Positions 35,784 through 44,591 of a stretch of 64,000 nucleotides of DNA are shown here, piece by piece. Position 1 is the first letter of the stretch. The number at the start of each line of letters is the position of its first letter. Source of the stretch: Scandinavium sp036271055 (GTDB lineage Bacteria; Pseudomonadota; Gammaproteobacteria; Enterobacterales; Enterobacteriaceae); assembly GCF_036271055.1 (NCBI RefSeq), contig NZ_DATBBJ010000078.1, positions 1 through 64,000 of the forward strand, written 5' to 3'. The notes under the pieces were generated by a model. That model searched no databases. It saw only the letters and a list, made by a program, of their open reading frames with translations, and was not told the origin of the DNA. The translations under genes were made by a program, and so were the position numbers.

Positions 35784-37283
35784 ATGAGTCTGTTCTCAGG
35801 GTTTGTTAAATCGTTGTCAAAGCTATCCATGATTGGTCGCGCGTTGATGCTGCCAATATCACTTTTGCCTGCAGCCGGTTTGCTGCTGGCATTTGGTGAT
35901 AAATTCCATTTACCGTTAATGATGAATGCGGGCGGGGTTATTTTCGACAACCTCCCAATGCTGTTTGCTATCGGTTCGGCCGTGGGCCTGGCCTCAGAAT
36001 CTGGCATCGCGGCGCTGTCTGCGGCGGTTTCGGTGTTTATTACCAACATCACTATCGGTACTGTCCTGAGCATTACGCCAGAAATGGCCTCGCAGGGCGG
36101 GAAATACGCGATGGTCGTTGGGATCCCGACATTGCAGATGGGCGTCTTTGGCGGCCTGATTTGCGGCGTGCTCGCGGCCTGGTGTTATAACCGCTTCCAC
36201 TCGATGCAGCTGCCTGAATTCCTCGGCTTCTTCTCCGGCAAGCGCTTTGTGGCTATCGCGACCGCTTTCCTGTCGTTCATCATGGGCCTGTTGTTGCCGT
36301 ATATTTGGTCGCACATTCAGTCAGGAATTGATGCGCTGTCGGTTGTGGTCAACGGTGATAATCAGGCAGCTTCAACCTTTATCTTTGGCCTGGTGGAACG
36401 CGCGTTGATTCCGCTTGGTCTGCATCACATCTGGTATCCCTCTTTCTGGTACTCGTTCGGCGATTACACCACTCAGGCGGGTCAGGTTATCCATGGCGAC
36501 CAGACTATTTGGTTCAAAATGCTGGAAGAAGGCGTGAAATCCTTTAGCAGCGACAGCTATCAGAATGCCGGTAAATTCATGCAGGGCGAGTTCCCACTGA
36601 TGCTCTTTGCACTGCCTGCGGCGTGTCTGGCGATGTATCACGAAGCGCACACTGCTAACAAAAAAATCGCGGCGGGTATCCTGTTCTCTGCGGCGCTGAC
36701 CTGTTTCCTGACCGGCATCACCGAGCCGGTTGAATTTACCTTTATCTTCGTGGCGCCGATCCTGTACGTCTTCAACGCCATCATGGCGGGTCTGGCATAC
36801 ATGACCATGTTCCTGCTGCATGCTCACATCGCCAAATCGTTCTCTGCCGGTTTTATCGATTACCTTTCATTCGGTATTCTCCCGTCATTTAACGGCTACC
36901 AGACTAACTTCCTGAGCGCGGTGATTATCGGCATCCCAATGGGGCTGATTTACTACTTCACTTTCCGCTTCGTGATCCGTCGCTTTGACGTTAAAACGCC
37001 GGGTCGTACCAGCGTGACCGCCAATGCGAACGACAAGACCGATACCGAGCTGGCGACGGAAATCATCAGCCTGCTCGGTGGCGCACAGAATATCGACTCC
37101 GTCGGATCCTGCATCACTCGCCTGCGACTGGAAGTGGCAAAAAGCGATATCGTCGACAAAGATGGCCTCAACGCCGTCGGCGCTCGCGGTGTAGTGTTCG
37201 TCGGCGACACTGGTATTCAGGTCATTTTTGGCGCCCGAGCACAATTTATCGCACAAACCATGTCGACGATGATTGGCAAATAA
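35784..37283 (+). CDS. MalX-like PTS glucose/maltose-type EIICB
   Basis: This 499-aa phosphotransferase permease has an EIIC membrane domain (~1-395) with the conserved GITEPVEF loop, then a linker and an EIIB domain (~415-499) with phospho-Cys C443 in VGSCITRLRLEV. No EIIA domain is attached, so it relies on Crr as PtsG and MalX do. It imports and phosphorylates a glucose-like sugar or alpha-glucoside. A MalI-type repressor follows in the same direction, but no malY, so it resembles the E. coli malX-malI pair without matching it. Confidence 0.88.
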   Translation: MSLFSGFVKSLSKLSMIGRALMLPISLLPAAGLLLAFGDKFHLPLMMNAGGVIFDNLPMLFAIGSAVGLASESGIAALSAAVSVFITNITIGTVLSITPEMASQGGKYAMVVGIPTLQMGVFGGLICGVLAAWCYNRFHSMQLPEFLGFFSGKRFVAIATAFLSFIMGLLLPYIWSHIQSGIDALSVVVNGDNQAASTFIFGLVERALIPLGLHHIWYPSFWYSFGDYTTQAGQVIHGDQTIWFKMLEEGVKSFSSDSYQNAGKFMQGEFPLMLFALPAACLAMYHEAHTANKKIAAGILFSAALTCFLTGITEPVEFTFIFVAPILYVFNAIMAGLAYMTMFLLHAHIAKSFSAGFIDYLSFGILPSFNGYQTNFLSAVIIGIPMGLIYYFTFRFVIRRFDVKTPGRTSVTANANDKTDTELATEIISLLGGAQNIDSVGSCITRLRLEVAKSDIVDKDGLNAVGARGVVFVGDTGIQVIFGARAQFIAQTMSTMIGK

Positions 37284-37375
37284 GTACAAAATGTTACGCT
37301 GTCCAACGTCTCCGGTATGCGCCGGGGACGTTTGTTTATCTGGCTGATTGTGGCGGTTTTTTTCAGGGAGCAGGT

Positions 37376-38392
37376 TTGAAAAAAGTCAGCATTATTGATG
37401 TGGCGAAACTGGCGGGTGTCTCCGTCTCCACCGTCTCGCTGGTCTTACGCCAGAAGGGCAAGATTTCCGACGCCACCATTGAGAAAGTTCAGGCAGCCAT
37501 TGCTCAGCTCGGCTACGTCCATAACGTCGCCGCCGCCAACCTTCGCGCCAATACATCTAACCTGATTGGCCTTATTCTGCGAGATTTCAGCGACAGTTTT
37601 TCCATTAAAGTCATGGCAAGTGTCGTTCAGGAACTGGAGAAACAGGGTTTCATGGTGTTTCTCGGCCAACCGCAGGACGAGGGAGCAAGCCTGGAACGCT
37701 GTTTACTGTCATTCAAACAACAGGGTGTCGCAGGCGTTATCTATCTCGCCTCAGACACAACACGCCCCAATTTACCCGAGCTTATTCGTCAGTGCCCTTT
37801 GCCCCTGGTGGTCGTTTCCCAGTCGCTGATGGAAGAGAACTGTAACCTGGTAATGCGCGATAATCGTCAGGCGGCAAGTCTTGCAACGCGCTATTTGATT
37901 GAACGTGGTCATCGCAGCATTGGCTATATCGGCGGGCAGGTGGATTGCCTGATTCGCCAGCAACGACTGCAGGGGCTTCGCAGCGCGCTGGTGCAAAGTG
38001 GCATGGTCTACAAAGAGGAATCGGCTCCGGCATGCAGCGATGACACGCACGCTGCCAGTATCGCCACGCGCCATCTACTGGAAAAAAACAACACCATTAC
38101 CGCCCTACTCTGTCATTCTCCAGCCGCAATGATTGGCTGCATCAACGGCATTCATCAGGTCGGGCGTACGATTGGCAAAGACGTGTTTTTAACCCAACAA
38201 GTGGCGCTGATTGGTTTCGAAGATATGCTGCACGTTAATCTCACTTCCCCTTCGTTCACCTATGTCTCCTCCGCCAGTGAAGAAACCGGCAGGCAAGCCG
38301 CAACATTGGTTATCCGTCAGTTGAAAGAACCCGAACTGCAAATTCAAAAAATCACGCTTTCCGGGCAACTCGTCGCGCGGGAATCGGCGTAA
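37376..38392 (+). CDS. MalI-like LacI-family repressor
   Basis: This 338-aa regulator has an N-terminal HTH (SIIDVAKLAGVSVSTVSLVL) and a ligand-binding domain, and most likely represses the PTS gene through the AACGTT palindromes at 35699-35727. The start is TTG at 37376, preceded by GGGAGCAGG and giving the standard distance to the HTH; no ATG is available. In E. coli malI is divergent from malX, whereas here both run the same way, 92 bp apart. Confidence 0.88.
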   Translation: MKKVSIIDVAKLAGVSVSTVSLVLRQKGKISDATIEKVQAAIAQLGYVHNVAAANLRANTSNLIGLILRDFSDSFSIKVMASVVQELEKQGFMVFLGQPQDEGASLERCLLSFKQQGVAGVIYLASDTTRPNLPELIRQCPLPLVVVSQSLMEENCNLVMRDNRQAASLATRYLIERGHRSIGYIGGQVDCLIRQQRLQGLRSALVQSGMVYKEESAPACSDDTHAASIATRHLLEKNNTITALLCHSPAAMIGCINGIHQVGRTIGKDVFLTQQVALIGFEDMLHVNLTSPSFTYVSSASEETGRQAATLVIRQLKEPELQIQKITLSGQLVARESA

Positions 38393-38421
38393 AAAAGCCG
38401 GGGGAAAACTCCAATGCAGAT

Positions 38422-38453
38422 CAGTTCAGGATCGGTCAATCGTTCCTGAACTG
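38422..38453 (-). other. 10-bp inverted repeat beyond the micro-ORFs
   Basis: CAGTTCAGGA-N12-TCCTGAACTG is perfect but lacks a T-run on either strand. It lies 44 bp beyond the last micro-ORF and may be a weak terminator or a protein site. Its left arm is part of a 13-bp sequence repeated at 41686. Confidence 0.35.
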
Positions 38454-38496
38454 CGGCACTCTAACGACTTCTACTACAGGGAGCCGTTTTATTATG

Positions 38497-38613
38497 CTAT
38501 TTCTCAATGAGTTGCTCAATTTCTGTGACCATCCCGTCGCCACCTGCCCGACGATACAGGAACCATCCGGAAACGACTGCAGCACCTGCGAGGTAATCTG
38601 GAGGCGTATTCAT
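38497..38613 (-). CDS. Micro-ORF, 38-aa predicted membrane peptide
   Basis: It encodes MNTPPDYLAGAAVVSGWFLY plus an 18-residue charged tail. One short hydrophobic segment (~8-20) is followed by RR and an acidic helix. GGAGG lies 9 nt before the ATG, and the ATG overlaps the stop of the preceding micro-ORF (ATGA). These are the only signs that it is expressed; no family is recognised. Confidence 0.4.
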   Translation of the reverse strand: MNTPPDYLAGAAVVSGWFLYRRAGGDGMVTEIEQLIEK

Positions 38614-38684
38614 AACAAAGCGCCTCCGACCATCAAGGCCGGGGCAGTTAAGATGCCCAAGCCTGCTATTCGGTGAATCGCCAT
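38610..38684 (-). CDS. Micro-ORF, 24-aa hydrophobic peptide
   Basis: It encodes 24 residues (MAIHRIAGLGILTAPALMVG plus four), nearly all hydrophobic after the first five. A GGAG ribosome site precedes it by 4 nt and it begins 52 bp after the FKBP-like gene in the same direction. It ends in a 4-bp overlap with the next micro-ORF. Function unknown. Confidence 0.4.
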   Translation of the reverse strand: MAIHRIAGLGILTAPALMVGGALL

Positions 38685-38736
38685 GCCGCTCCGCTTATGG
38701 CGCCTCTGGTAGGCTTTTCATGGGAAACGGATCGAT

Positions 38737-40892
38737 TTAATGCGCTTCCACGTTCTTCACGCTTATTTCATACACCATCGTTGACGCTGGTGGAATTTTT
38801 GGCGGCCGGCCCTCATCACCATAGGCCAGCTCCGGCGGCACAGCCATTGTCAGCTTACCATTATTACCTAACATCGCGATTGCCGAGGAGAACAGCGGAG
38901 GGAAGTTTTGCAACGGCAGAGCCAACACTTTGTCGGTTTTGGTCATATCTTTAATCACTGTGCCATTGCTCAAGCTCTCTTTGACCTGAATCGCGACCAC
39001 ATCTGATTTTTTGATTTTTCCCTGGCCTTTGGCGGAAACAATGTAGAAATAACCCATCTCTGCGCGCTTTGCGCCAGCCTTCTTACTGAACGCGGTTAAA
39101 TACTTATTCCCGCTACCTTTTCCTGAGTTCGTTGCAGACTTAGTCCGGGCGATAGCCTGTTGGTTCAGCTCATCCAGCTCAGCGATAATTTTATCCTGCG
39201 GGATCCGGAAGCTGCCATTAATCGAGTCCGAGACACCACTGGTCACCTGCTGCATATTCAGCTTGATGCCGTCGGTTTTCACCTTATCGATGGCCCCGGC
39301 AATCTCCTGTCCCCAGAGCGTACCCAGTGAGTAAGCCCGTATTTCGTCTTTCGTCTCAGGTGCGTTCGTTGTGGCAGGCGCCGTTTTTTTGGCTGTTTGC
39401 AGTACCGTAATTTGTTTGTTCTGCTCATCCAGTTTGGTGCTGGCATCCTGCCATTTTTGCAGCGTTTCAGCCTGCTGCTTCTGGCTTTCGGCCAACGCCA
39501 GTTTCAGATCGGCTACAGCTTTGTTACCGTCCGCTTTAGCATCAACCAGTACTTTAGTACTTTCCGCCTGGGTAGCCGTAAGGGTGGCAATTTGCTGATT
39601 TAAGGCCGTCTCCTTGTTTTGGCTGTCCGCAAGGGATGCTTTAAGTTGAGCTATTGTTTTATCGGTATCCGTTTTTGCCTGTGCCTGCGATTTGGCGTCA
39701 GTCATTTTCGAGGCGGTGAGCACAGTCACCTGTTGACTCAACAGAGAGGCCTGATTTTGCGTGTCGGCCAGTGTTTTCTGCAGAGCTGCAAATTCAGTCT
39801 GACTTTTGGTCAACGTTTGCTTGAGCTCGGCAACCGACTGGCGGTCACCCGCTTTTTCCACCGCCAGCGCTTTGGCATTGGCTTCCTGCGTGGCGGTGAG
39901 ATCGACGACCTGTTTGGTCAACACTGCAGACTGATTCTGGCTGTCTGCCAGGGATTTTTTCAGCGTCGTGGATTCGGTCTGGCTCTGGCTTAAAGACTGT
40001 TTGAGTTTTGCCACCGCATCTGAATCGCCTGCTTTCGCAGCGGCCAGCGCTTTGGCATTCGCTTCCTGAGAAGCGTTGAGATCGGCAATCTGCTTAGTGA
40101 GCGCTGTTGTCTGGTCCTGGCTGTCTGCCAGTGACTTTTTCAGCGTTGTGGATTCAGTCTGGCTCTGGCTTAACGACTGTTTGAGTTTTGCCACCACATC
40201 TGAATCGCCCGCTTTCGCAGCGGCCAGCGCTTTGGCATTCGCTTCTTGAGCAGCATTAAGACTGGCAATCTGCTTAGTGAGCGCCGTTGTCTGATTCTGG
40301 CTGTTAGCCAGCTGTTTCTTCAGTTGAATAACGTCCTGACTGTCGCGCGTTTTGGCTAAAGCAAGTTCGAGTGAACTTGCGACCTGTGCAGCAGTGAGGG
40401 TGGTGATTTTCTGTTTCAGCGCGGTGAGCTGTTCCTGACTATCAGCCAGTTGGTTCTTCAATTCGGCAGAAGAAGAGGAATGCCCTTCCGTTTGTTTGGC
40501 ACCCAGAGTAGTCAATTGCTTATTTTTTTCATCAAGCTGCTGTTGGGTGCTTTGCAACTTTGCTTGCAAGCTATCGATCTGTTTTTGTGATTCAGCGAGT
40601 TCTTTCTGCAAGGCAGCATACTCTTGCACATTTGCGCCTTCCACATTCGTTTGAGAATGCGTTGTCGCGGTTTTTTTAGTGTGTTTTTTAACGCTGCTTT
40701 TCTGCGTTACGGGTTCCGGAAGGTCAATAGTTTTCCCTGTTAATAAATCAGGAATATCGCTGGACTGCGAAGTAATGCTATCCAACGAATGAAGAGTATC
40801 CAGATTATCACGAGCGCTAACATTGCTTGCCGCAACACCACTGATCAGGACGGGAAGTGCAAAAAAAAAATGTTCTTTCTAAAATTAATCAC
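38737..40892 (-). CDS. Exported coiled-coil FKBP-fold protein, frame broken at a T10 run
   Basis: From GTG 40892, which overlaps the lipoprotein stop (GTGA), MINFRKNI leads into ten Ts (40870-40861). With eleven Ts (or eight) the frame would continue FALPVLISGVAASNVSARDN, a normal signal peptide, and on to the stop at 38737 (718 aa with eleven). As given the frame shifts and hits a stop; only a TTG at 40785 could start the rest, without a signal. The body is a long Gln/Ser/Lys-rich coiled coil (~90-520) with 60-residue tandem repeats, then an FkpA/Mip-like dimerisation part (YSLGTLWGQEIAGAIDKVKT) and a degenerate FKBP domain that keeps PPELAYG but not the FDSS-type active-site loop. Probably a periplasmic chaperone-like or structural protein. 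Confidence 0.75.
39840..40373 (-). repeat. 180-bp tandem repeats inside the coiled-coil gene
   Basis: Near-identical 180-nt units, for example 40014-40193 and 40194-40373, encode 60-residue blocks beginning KAGDSD(V/A)VAKLKQSLSQS and ending QEANAKALA. A third, more diverged unit (KAGDRQSVAELKQTL) precedes 40014. Copy-number change here would alter coil length in frame. Confidence 0.8.
40861..40870 (-). repeat. Homopolymeric T10 run (A10 on plus strand) in signal-peptide codons
   Basis: Exactly ten A are present on the plus strand between CGGGAAGTGC and TGTTCTTTCT. Changing the count by +1 or -2 restores a continuous frame from GTG 40892 to the FKBP stop. Confidence 0.85.
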
Positions 40893-41362
40893 TTGAAGTT
40901 CTCTCCCCGGCTAATCAGAGATTGGCGAACAGACTGCTCAATATCGCTGCAAAGCTTTTGAGTTTTATATTTATAGAGAGCATCCATTGTTCCTCGCGTC
41001 TGCGAACCAATGTCATCCCGCACTGCGGTGTAAACGGATGCACTACTCAGCAATGCATCAAATGCCGCTTTTTTCTGCGCATAAGCGCTCGGATTTACCT
41101 TAGAAAGGGCCAGAAGTTGTCGTTGGCAGGTTGTGGCTTCACCTTCGGAAGCAGTAGACGAACCTGAATCTTGCGCTTCTACCGCCATCTGGGGTGAAGG
41201 GACAGCGCTGGAATTAAGAGAATCTGACTGACTAGTGATCGTCGGTTCAATTTGAGAATGTGGTTTTGCATTTTGTTGACAGCCACTGATCATTCCTACA
41301 GCCATCAATAATAAACATGATGTTCGTTTAAAACATCCGCTCAAATTGTCGGTTGAAAACAT
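40889..41362 (-). CDS. Small lipoprotein upstream of the FKBP-like gene
   Basis: This 157-aa protein has a type II signal peptide with lipobox MISGC (lipid Cys C28) and residues QQ after it, suggesting sorting to the outer membrane. A Ser/Thr/Gln-rich linker (~35-75) leads to a small helical C-terminal domain (~78-157) with two Cys (TTCQRQ and KLCSDI). I recognise no family. Its stop overlaps the start of the FKBP-like gene (GTGA), so the two act together, plausibly as envelope partners. Confidence 0.7.
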   Translation of the reverse strand: MFSTDNLSGCFKRTSCLLLMAVGMISGCQQNAKPHSQIEPTITSQSDSLNSSAVPSPQMAVEAQDSGSSTASEGEATTCQRQLLALSKVNPSAYAQKKAAFDALLSSASVYTAVRDDIGSQTRGTMDALYKYKTQKLCSDIEQSVRQSLISRGENFK

Positions 41363-41766
41363 AATAATAAAACCCTCGAGGCATCATGATCACCCATGAT
41401 TATCAGCAGATAAAAATAAAGGTAATTTTTTTCAGAAACATCACATCCACCCATCATCTCACGAATAATATAATAACGAAATCCCAGCAGAGTCCAATTT
41501 TAGACCGTCAATAAAGCCAATGAATAACAAACAGTAAAACATAATTATAGCAAATATATAAATCCCACCAATTATATTTAAGTTCAATAAAATCAATGAA
41601 TAAGAAAGAAATTACAAAAAATGATACTGTTGTGCGATGTGATGGAGGACCAAGAATCAACTGAGGCCATTCTGAGTCAAAACTGAGATCAGTTCAGGTT
41701 AAAGAAGGACGTAATGAGCGGATAAAAAGGGGGAATAAATTAAAAACCCAAATCTTGAAGGATAAG
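41363..41766. other. Gene-free AT-rich region between the lipoprotein gene and cysS
   Basis: About 400 bp, very AT-rich, without credible ORFs on either strand. It must contain the lipoprotein operon promoter. It also holds a direct copy (41686-41698) of AGATCAGTTCAGG, found again at 38418-38430 on the far side of the operon. Confidence 0.5.
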
Positions 41767-41793
41767 GAAAACCCTCCCCAGAACGAAGAGGGC
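41767..41793 (-). terminator. Terminator of cysS
   Basis: Read leftward, CCCTC-N11-GAGGG then TTTTCC, 10 bp after the cysS stop. Confidence 0.65.
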
Positions 41794-41802
41794 AAAAGGC
41801 GT

Positions 41803-43188
41803 TTACTTGCGACGCCAGGTGGTGCCTTGTGCGCCATCTTCCAGCACGATGCCCATCTCATTCAGACGGTCACGCGCCGCATCGGCTGCTGCCCAGTCTT
41901 TTGACTGACGCGCATCCAGACGCTGTTTGATCAATGCTTCTATTTCCGCGACTTCGCCGTCGTCTGCCTGTGCGCCACCTTGCAGGAAGACTTCAGGATC
42001 CTGCGCCAGCAGACCCAGCACGCCGGAAAGCTTACGCAGATGAGAGGCCATCGCGTTCGCCGCGCCAACATCTTCCCCTTTCAGGCGGTTCACTTCGCGC
42101 GCCATGTCGAACAGCACGGAATAGGCTTCCGGAGTGTTGAAATCGTCGTCCATCGCTTCACGGAAACGCGCTTCAAAGGCTTCGCCGCCCGCCGCTTCAA
42201 CGGTTGCATCGGTGCCACGCAATGCAGTGTATAGACGCTCAAGCGCAGAGCGCGCCTGCTTGAGGTTGTCTTCGCTGTAGTTCAACTGACTGCGGTAATG
42301 GCCGGACATCAGGAAATAGCGCACGGTTTCGGCGTCGTAATATTTCAGCACGTCGCGCACGGTGAAGAAGTTACCCAGCGATTTGGACATTTTCTCACGG
42401 TCAACCATCACCATGCCGGAGTGCATCCAGGTGTTGACGTATTCGCCGTCGTGCGCACAGGTGGACTGTGCAATCTCATTCTCGTGATGCGGGAACATCA
42501 GATCTGAACCGCCACCGTGAATGTCGAAATGGGAGCCGAGTTGTTTGCAGTTCATCGCCGAACATTCGATATGCCAGCCAGGACGCCCTTCGCCCCATGG
42601 AGACGGCCAGCTTGGCTCGCCCGCTTTGGACATTTTCCACAGCACGAAGTCCATCGGGTTACGTTTGACGTCTACCACGTCGACGCGTGCGCCTGCCTGG
42701 AGCTGATCCAAATCCTGACGCGACAACAGACCGTAGTTCGGATCGCTTGGCACGGAGAACATCACGTCGCCGTTACCCGCCACGTAAGCGTGACCGCGCT
42801 CGATCAGACGCTCGGTAATCTCAATAATTTCATGGATGTGGTGCGTCGCGCGCGGCTCGTTGTCCGGACGCAAAATATTGAGCGCATCAAAATCTTTATG
42901 CATCTCGGCGATCATACGATCGACCAACGCCACAAAATCCTCGCCATTTTCATTAGCGCGCTTGATGATTTTGTCGTCGATATCGGTGATGTTACGCACG
43001 TACTTCAATTGATAGCCAAGAAAACGCAGGTAACGAAAAACCACGTCAAAGGCCACAAAAGTGCGACCATGGCCAATATGACAGAGATCGTAAACGGTGA
43101 TACCACACACGTACATGCCGACCTGTCCGGCATGAATAGGTTTGAATTCCTCTTTTTGGCGCGTCAGTGTATTAAAGATTTTTAACAT
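41803..43188 (-). CDS. cysS: Cysteinyl-tRNA synthetase
   Basis: This 461-aa class I synthetase charges tRNA-Cys. Zinc ligand C28, HIGH at 37-40 (CHIGHG), the zinc/cysteine-site segments ECSAMNCKQLG and HHENEIAQS, and KMSKS (DREKMSKSLGN) are all present, with a C-terminal anticodon-binding domain ending TTWRRK. Length equals E. coli CysS when started at 43188 (MLKIFNTL), rather than four codons upstream. It is divergent from ppiB, as in E. coli. Confidence 0.97.
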   Translation of the reverse strand: MLKIFNTLTRQKEEFKPIHAGQVGMYVCGITVYDLCHIGHGRTFVAFDVVFRYLRFLGYQLKYVRNITDIDDKIIKRANENGEDFVALVDRMIAEMHKDFDALNILRPDNEPRATHHIHEIIEITERLIERGHAYVAGNGDVMFSVPSDPNYGLLSRQDLDQLQAGARVDVVDVKRNPMDFVLWKMSKAGEPSWPSPWGEGRPGWHIECSAMNCKQLGSHFDIHGGGSDLMFPHHENEIAQSTCAHDGEYVNTWMHSGMVMVDREKMSKSLGNFFTVRDVLKYYDAETVRYFLMSGHYRSQLNYSEDNLKQARSALERLYTALRGTDATVEAAGGEAFEARFREAMDDDFNTPEAYSVLFDMAREVNRLKGEDVGAANAMASHLRKLSGVLGLLAQDPEVFLQGGAQADDGEVAEIEALIKQRLDARQSKDWAAADAARDRLNEMGIVLEDGAQGTTWRRK

Positions 43189-43360
43189 TGAAGATTCCAT
43201 GTAAACGTGTGTGATCTTAAAGCGGATATTCTACCCGTAATTCAATCCGGAAGCAGCACGCAATGCAAGGTGATCGAACCCGGCGGTTATGCTATAACAA
43301 CCCCCTATACGTGACCCGTCAGCGGGTATCCGCACCACAATATCGGAACAGGATGCAAAA

Positions 43361-43855
43361 ATGGTTACTTTCCACACTAATCACGGCGATATCGTTATCA
43401 AAACTTTTGATGATAAAGCGCCTGAAACAGTCAAAAACTTCCTGGAATATTGCCGCGAAGGTTTTTACGACAACACCATTTTCCACCGTGTAATTAATGG
43501 CTTTATGATTCAGGGCGGCGGCTTTGAGCCGGGCATGAATCAGAAAGAGACCAAAGATCAGATTAAGAACGAAGCCAACAACGGCCTGAAAAACACCCGC
43601 GGTACTCTGGCAATGGCCCGTACCCAGGCGCCACACTCAGCGACTGCGCAGTTCTTCATCAACGTTGTTGATAACGACTTCCTGAACTTCTCCGGCGAAA
43701 ACCTGCAAGGTTGGGGCTACTGCGTATTTGCAGAAGTGGCTGAAGGCATGGATGTAGTTGATAAAATCAAAGCTGTCGCGACTGGCCGTAGCGGCATGCA
43801 CCAGGACGTTCCTAAAGAAGACGTTCTCGTGACAAGCGTGACCGTCAGCGAGTAA
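43361..43855 (+). CDS. ppiB: Cytoplasmic cyclophilin, peptidyl-prolyl isomerase B
   Basis: This 164-aa cyclophilin lacks a signal peptide. Active-site stretches FHRVINGFMIQGG (Arg, Phe, Gln), MARTQAPHSATAQFFINV and WGYCVFAEV are intact. It accelerates proline isomerisation in the cytosol. Sequence and length match E. coli PpiB. The next gene, lpxH, begins 3 bp after its stop. Confidence 0.97.
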   Translation: MVTFHTNHGDIVIKTFDDKAPETVKNFLEYCREGFYDNTIFHRVINGFMIQGGGFEPGMNQKETKDQIKNEANNGLKNTRGTLAMARTQAPHSATAQFFINVVDNDFLNFSGENLQGWGYCVFAEVAEGMDVVDKIKAVATGRSGMHQDVPKEDVLVTSVTVSE

Positions 43856-43858
43856 TTC

Positions 43859-44581
43859 GTGGCGACACTCTTTATTGCAGATTTGCATCTGCAAACAGAA
43901 GAACCGGCGATCACCGCCGGTTTTCTGTATTTTTTGCGCGGTGAAGCCCGTCACGCGGATGCGTTGTATATTCTTGGCGATCTGTTTGAAGCCTGGATTG
44001 GCGACGACGCCCCCGAACCGTTACACCGTGAAATCGCAAAAGAAATCAAAGCGCTGGTTGATTCAGGCGTGCCCTGTTATTTCATCCACGGTAACCGCGA
44101 TTTCCTGCTCGGAAAGCGCTTTGCGCGCGAAAGCGGCATGATTTTGCTGCCGGAAGAGCAACGCCTTGAGTTATACGGTCGCCCGGTGTTGATCCTGCAC
44201 GGCGACACGCTTTGCACAGATGATGCTGGATACCAGGCATTTCGCGCCAAGGTACATCAACCGTGGCTGCAAAAATTATTCCTCGCCCTGCCCCTGTTTG
44301 TTCGCCGTCGTGTCGCGGCAAAAATGCGTGATGGCAGTAAATCTGCCAACAGTCATAAGTCGATGAACATCATGGATGTGAATCCGCAGGCCGTCGTCAA
44401 CATGATGGAGAAACACCACGTTCAGTGGCTGATCCACGGGCATACCCATCGTCCGGCCGTTCACGAGCTTATCGCCAACGACAAGCCCGCATTTCGCGTG
44501 GTGTTAGGCGCATGGCACACCGAAGGATCGATGGTCAAAGTGACCACCGATAGCGTCGAACTTATCCCCTTCCCGTTCTGA
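43859..44581 (+). CDS. lpxH: UDP-2,3-diacylglucosamine pyrophosphatase LpxH
   Basis: This 240-aa peripheral inner-membrane metallophosphoesterase makes lipid X in lipid A synthesis. Metal ligands D8 and H10 (ADLH), ILGDLFEAW, HGNRDFL, LHGDTLCTDD and the final HGHTHRP form the binuclear site. The start is GTG at 43859, as in E. coli. It is co-transcribed with ppiB. Confidence 0.96.
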   Translation: MATLFIADLHLQTEEPAITAGFLYFLRGEARHADALYILGDLFEAWIGDDAPEPLHREIAKEIKALVDSGVPCYFIHGNRDFLLGKRFARESGMILLPEEQRLELYGRPVLILHGDTLCTDDAGYQAFRAKVHQPWLQKLFLALPLFVRRRVAAKMRDGSKSANSHKSMNIMDVNPQAVVNMMEKHHVQWLIHGHTHRPAVHELIANDKPAFRVVLGAWHTEGSMVKVTTDSVELIPFPF

Positions 44582-44591
44582 TCTTTCGGTG

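Noticed and set aside
38422..38453. Inverted repeat as an intrinsic terminator
   Set aside because: No T-run on either side; kept only as an unexplained dyad.
39840..40373. Regular repeats as a CRISPR array
   Set aside because: The repeats are 180 bp, contiguous and coding in frame, with no spacers.
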